Source: Chloroflexota bacterium (GTDB lineage Bacteria > Chloroflexota > Dehalococcoidia > Lucifugimonadales > VXLM01). Taken from it: a stretch of DNA of 46,993 nt. A program made the translations under genes and the position numbers. Under the pieces are notes generated by a model. The model saw nothing but the letters and a program-made list of their open reading frames with translations, was not told where the DNA came from and made no database searches. The stretch lies in contig JAPOPA010000121.1 in NCBI GenBank assembly GCA_026713145.1, positions 1 to 46,993 on the forward strand, given 5' to 3'. Positions 44,343 through 46,993 of the stretch are shown here, piece after piece (positions within the stretch are counted from its first letter, which is position 1; every line of letters starts with the position of its first letter).

Positions 44343-44558
44343 ATGCCAAACTGGGACGATTGCGATGCGGTCGAGCGCCAACCCGACAAGGTGAGCGGCG
44401 CTTGGGTATTTCGCGGGACTCGTGTCCCCGTATCGGCGCTCTTCGAAAACCTCAGGGCCGGTGCATCCGTGGATGAGTTCCTTGACTGGTTCGAGGGCGT
44501 CGACGCCCGGCAGGTACAGGTCGTACTCGAACATGAGCTAAATTCGCTATCGGTTTGA
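44343..44558 (+). CDS. DUF433 antitoxin
   Basis: 71 residues, GAGGTG five bases before the ATG. DUF433 pattern with an N-terminal segment and a HTH (WVFRGTRVPVSALFENLRAGASVDEFLDWFEGV). Such proteins are antitoxins of the VapB45-type class that bind their own promoter. The toxin gene begins seven bases downstream. A TATACT at about 44298 could serve as a -10. Confidence 0.88.
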   Translation: MPNWDDCDAVERQPDKVSGAWVFRGTRVPVSALFENLRAGASVDEFLDWFEGVDARQVQVVLEHELNSLSV

Positions 44559-44565
44559 CAGGCGC

Positions 44566-44883
44566 ATGAGAATCCTGTTCGACCAAGGCACTCCCAGACC
44601 GCTTCGCACACATCTGACAGGTCACTCGGTAGATACCACCTTCCGGCTGGGATGGTCCCGGCTAAGCAACGGCGACCTGCTGGAAAGAGCCGAGGAACAG
44701 GGATACGAGTTCCTGATCACCACCGACCGGCAGATTCGAAATCAGCAGAATCTCGGCGGGAGAAAGCTGGCCATCCTCGTTCTGAGTACGACGGCTTGGC
44801 CCGATATACTCCTACGTGTCGATGACATTGTGACCGCCGTAAATGAGATCGGCGCAGGCGAATTCAGGGAGTTCCGTATTTGA
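44566..44883 (+). CDS. DUF5615 PIN-like toxin
   Basis: 105 residues. Matches DUF5615 (Mut7-C/PIN-like): MRILFDQGTPRPLRTHL with the first acidic site, then GWSRLSNGDLLERAEEQGYEFLITTDRQI with the Asp of TTDR, and KLAILVLSTTAWP. PIN-like toxins are RNases controlled by the cognate DUF433 protein just upstream. As a defence-linked toxin it could cause abortive infection or simply stabilise the element. Confidence 0.87.
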   Translation: MRILFDQGTPRPLRTHLTGHSVDTTFRLGWSRLSNGDLLERAEEQGYEFLITTDRQIRNQQNLGGRKLAILVLSTTAWPDILLRVDDIVTAVNEIGAGEFREFRI

Positions 44884-44899
44884 AATTCAAGCCGAAGTA

Positions 44900-44974
44900 A
44901 CCCCCACCCCCCAACCCTACCCCCCCTACAAGCCCGCCCACATCGACTGGCTCGGCGACGTGCCGGTGCAATAG
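44900..44974 (+). pseudogene. hsdS 5'-end fragment 2 (cassette junction)
   Basis: Codons for TPTPQPYPPYKPAHIDWLGD, then VPVQ and TAG. This aligns with both the intact hsdS start at 46326 and fragment 1 at 44218. ATCGACTGGCTCGG-GACGTGCC is shared with fragment 1 except for one base. No in-frame start codon remains. Again the homology ends at the position of the Trp codon after DVPAH. Confidence 0.83.
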
Positions 44975-45041
44975 GCTATGTGGTCGGGGTGTAGGCCACT
45001 CAGCAGCGCATAGTTAACTCTGAATTGTACACACCGCCTTG

Positions 45042-45080
45042 GGCCCTCTATACTATAGTGTACCTATAGTATAGAGGGCC
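45042..45080. promoter_or_regulatory. Perfect 17-bp inverted repeat upstream of fic: probable operator
   Basis: GGCCCTCTATACTATAG (45042-45058), loop TGTAC, CTATAGTATAGAGGGCC (45064-45080). It ends 30 bp before the fic ATG. It includes TATACT and TATAGT, so it can overlap a -10 box. A terminator is unlikely because no T-run follows. The winged-helix at the C-terminus of the Fic protein is a natural candidate to bind it. Confidence 0.65.
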
Positions 45081-45110
45081 TCAAACCCCATACATCGTGG
45101 TGGCTTTAGC

Positions 45111-46292
45111 ATGACTCGACGCTCAAACCATACCGTTGGACGGGCAGGACGATACATACGACAGCCAACCGGGTACTCAGCGTTTATTCCCAGCACTCTT
45201 CCACCCGAGCCACCGCTGTCACCTGGCGGTGAACTCCAAGCGGCCCTCTCACGAGCTGACCTTGCTCTGGGGCGCCTGGACGGTTCAGTCCAAACCCTCC
45301 CGAATCCGGAGATGTTTGTTCTCATGTATGTACGCAAGGAGGCCGTGCTCTCCAGTCAGATCGAAGGGACTCAGAGCTCACTGCAAGACCTGCTGGCCGC
45401 CGAGGCGCAGTTCTCTTCCCCGACACGACCACGCGACGTGGCCGAAGTCGTCAACTACGTCGACGCGATGAGGTATGGCTTGGAACGTTTGAGTGACCTG
45501 CCGGTCTCTATTCGCCTAATTCGGGAGATTCACCGTCGGTTGCTCCGCAATGTCCGAGGGTCCAACCTTACCCCGGGCGAGTTGCGGACCAGTCAGAATT
45601 GGATCGGCCCAGCAGGGTGCTCGATCGGTGAAGCTACGTTTGTTCCCCCTCCGCCTCACGTCGTGCCTGAAGCTCTAGGGGATCTCGAGCGCTTCCTCCA
45701 CATGCAGGATGATATGCCAGTGCTGTTCAAAGTCGGCCTCGCCCATGCTCAGTTCGAGACGGTTCACCCGTTCTTAGACGGTAACGGCCGCATGGGTCGG
45801 TTGATGATTACGTTCTTGCTGACCGAAAGAGAAATCCTTCAACGGCCTGTGCTCTACTTATCCCACTATTTCGCCCGGTACCGACAGGACTACTACGATC
45901 ACCTTCAGGCCGTGCGTGACAGAGGAGACTGGGAGGGTTGGATGCTCTTTTTTCTAAATGGCGTAATCGAAGTGAGCGCAGAGGCCACCGCGACCGCTCG
46001 GCGCATTCTTCTCCTCCGCGAAGACCATCGACGCTCCATCACCGATAACCTTGGTCGCGCCGCCGGCAATGGCCACCGAGTTCTCGAACGCCTCTACGAG
46101 CGCCCTATTGTCTCTGTAAACTCTGTGCGGACTCTAATTGGCACGACCTACCCTGCGGCGAACCAACTGGTCTCTCGGCTCGTCGAAGGTGGAATACTAC
46201 GTGAGATCACAGGACGCACTCGCAACAGGGTGTTTGCCTATCGTAGTTACATAGAACTGTTCGAGGACGCTGCCTCGGAAACCGTGGCCTAG
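45111..46292 (+). CDS. Fic-family AMP-transferase with built-in inhibitory helix and C-terminal winged helix
   Basis: 393 residues. The Fic active site HPFLDGNGRMGR starts at about residue 219, with catalytic His and phosphate-binding GNGR complete. An N-terminal inhibitory motif SSQIEG (residues 81-86; S-x-x-x-E-G) is of the class II self-inhibited type. The last ~90 residues (VSVNSVRTLIGTTYPAANQLVSRLVEGGILREITGRTR) form a winged helix. Such proteins AMPylate a target, often as a toxin. It is the third cassette between hsdM and hsdS and ends 33 bp before the hsdS start. Confidence 0.93.
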   Translation: MTRRSNHTVGRAGRYIRQPTGYSAFIPSTLPPEPPLSPGGELQAALSRADLALGRLDGSVQTLPNPEMFVLMYVRKEAVLSSQIEGTQSSLQDLLAAEAQFSSPTRPRDVAEVVNYVDAMRYGLERLSDLPVSIRLIREIHRRLLRNVRGSNLTPGELRTSQNWIGPAGCSIGEATFVPPPPHVVPEALGDLERFLHMQDDMPVLFKVGLAHAQFETVHPFLDGNGRMGRLMITFLLTEREILQRPVLYLSHYFARYRQDYYDHLQAVRDRGDWEGWMLFFLNGVIEVSAEATATARRILLLREDHRRSITDNLGRAAGNGHRVLERLYERPIVSVNSVRTLIGTTYPAANQLVSRLVEGGILREITGRTRNRVFAYRSYIELFEDAASETVA

Positions 46293-46325
46293 CCGGTTCC
46301 AGCTGCAAAAGCCGCCAAAGAATTG

Positions 46326-46993
46326 ATGAGCATGTCCCCCCAACCCTACCCCGCATACAAGCCCTCCGGCGTTGAGTGGCTCGGCGACGTCCCAGCGCAC
46401 TGGGAGTTTGTGCGACTGAAGAGACACTTGCTACTAAACGACTCAGGAGTGTGGGGAGACGACTTCGACAACCAAGGCACTGTAGTCCTACGTTCAACCG
46501 AACAGACAATTGACGGCGGATGGAGAATCTCGAATCCAGCGAAAATACTGTTGTCTCCGATAGAGCGTGACTCAGCGTTACTTGAAGCCAATGATCTCGT
46601 CTTGACCAAGTCAAGTGGTAGTACAGATCACATTGGAAAGACCAGTATTGTAACCCCTGAAATAGCTGCAATGAATTGTTGCTTCTCAAACTTCATGCAA
46701 CGAATCAGGTTAGATGCCCACGTGATTCCCTTACTGATTTGGTATATCTTCAACTCAAGCACAGGACGAGAGCAACTAAAGTTTCAATCAACAACAACGA
46801 CGGGATTAGGTAATCTCAACGGCAAGATCATCGGAAATTGTTACATCCCCCTCCCACCCCTCCCCGAACAGCGCGCCATCGTCCGCTACCTCGACCACGT
46901 CGACGACCGCATCCGCCGCTACATCAGCGCCAAGGAGAGGCTCATCGCCCTGCTGGAGGAGGAGCGGCAGGCCGTCATCCACCGCGCCGCCCC
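46326..46993 (+). CDS. hsdS: Type I restriction-modification system, specificity subunit, 3' partial
   Basis: Open to the window edge. It begins MSMSPQPYPAYKPSGVEWLG, then DVPAHWEFVRLKR, the conserved HsdS N-terminus. A first target-recognition domain follows (about residues 30-170), visibly more AT-rich than its flanks. Then comes the conserved spacer IPLPPLPEQRAIVRYLDHVD and a coiled helix with ISAKERLIALLEEERQAVIHRA. The second recognition domain lies outside. HsdS directs HsdM and HsdR to the target sequence. An ATG at 46332 is an alternative start. No frameshift is visible, so unlike the two upstream fragments this copy seems functional as far as it can be read. Confidence 0.93.
   Translation, partial: MSMSPQPYPAYKPSGVEWLGDVPAHWEFVRLKRHLLLNDSGVWGDDFDNQGTVVLRSTEQTIDGGWRISNPAKILLSPIERDSALLEANDLVLTKSSGSTDHIGKTSIVTPEIAAMNCCFSNFMQRIRLDAHVIPLLIWYIFNSSTGREQLKFQSTTTTGLGNLNGKIIGNCYIPLPPLPEQRAIVRYLDHVDDRIRRYISAKERLIALLEEERQAVIHRAA

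Noticed and set aside
33998-46993. Right-hand attachment site of the element
   Set aside because: No second copy of the tRNA-Gln 3' end was seen by eye downstream; it probably lies outside the window.

Overview
The window looks like chromosomal DNA of an uncultured bacterium of the Chloroflexota (SAR202 / Dehalococcoidia-like). This is inference from gene content: Ala-rich solute-binding lipoproteins without permeases, creatininase, phytanoyl-CoA-dioxygenase and amidohydrolase-family genes, DUF58/DUF4129 and Uma2 proteins, a GXHH-type IleRS, and GC-rich codon use. No rRNA gene is present to confirm it.

Positions 1-33,915 read as chromosome. They carry, in order: a response regulator-PP2C phosphatase (cut by the window edge); a secreted Pro/Thr-rich protein; the lysine-pathway pair asd-dapA; a DUF697/SHOCT protein; a scarred patch (4.4-6.25 kb) between two perfect 36-bp repeats, holding a group II intron reverse transcriptase fragment and a tandemly duplicated small membrane protein; a COG4091 oxidoreductase; ileS; two paralogous ABC solute-binding lipoproteins; a minus-strand set of small-molecule enzymes (amidohydrolase, 2OG oxygenase, Uma2, a glutamine-amidotransferase-like pseudoenzyme, creatininase); five tandem TPR lipoproteins, one broken by a stop codon; an unknown protein; a PhyH dioxygenase; and a DUF58-DUF4129 pair.

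At 33,928 a tRNA-Gln marks the start of an apparent integrative element. A P4-type tyrosine integrase, an AlpA-like regulator and a large primase-helicase follow. Just behind the primase lies an array of CTGACAG/CTGTCAG repeats, partly at 11-bp spacing, that looks like an iteron origin. This layout resembles P4-like satellites. No right-hand att copy was seen, so the element probably runs past the window.

The element's cargo is defence-like. A type I restriction-modification locus has hsdM at 40.5 kb, and hsdS only begins at 46.3 kb. Three cassettes sit between them: TIR / membrane protein / TIR; a DUF433-DUF5615 toxin-antitoxin pair; and an autoinhibited Fic protein behind a perfect 17-bp inverted repeat. 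The first two cassettes each end in a short stop-terminated fragment of the hsdS 5' end, and the third ends at the intact hsdS start. This suggests repeated cassette insertion at the start of hsdS. That modular arrangement, and the TIR-membrane-TIR set in it, are the most interesting parts of the window.
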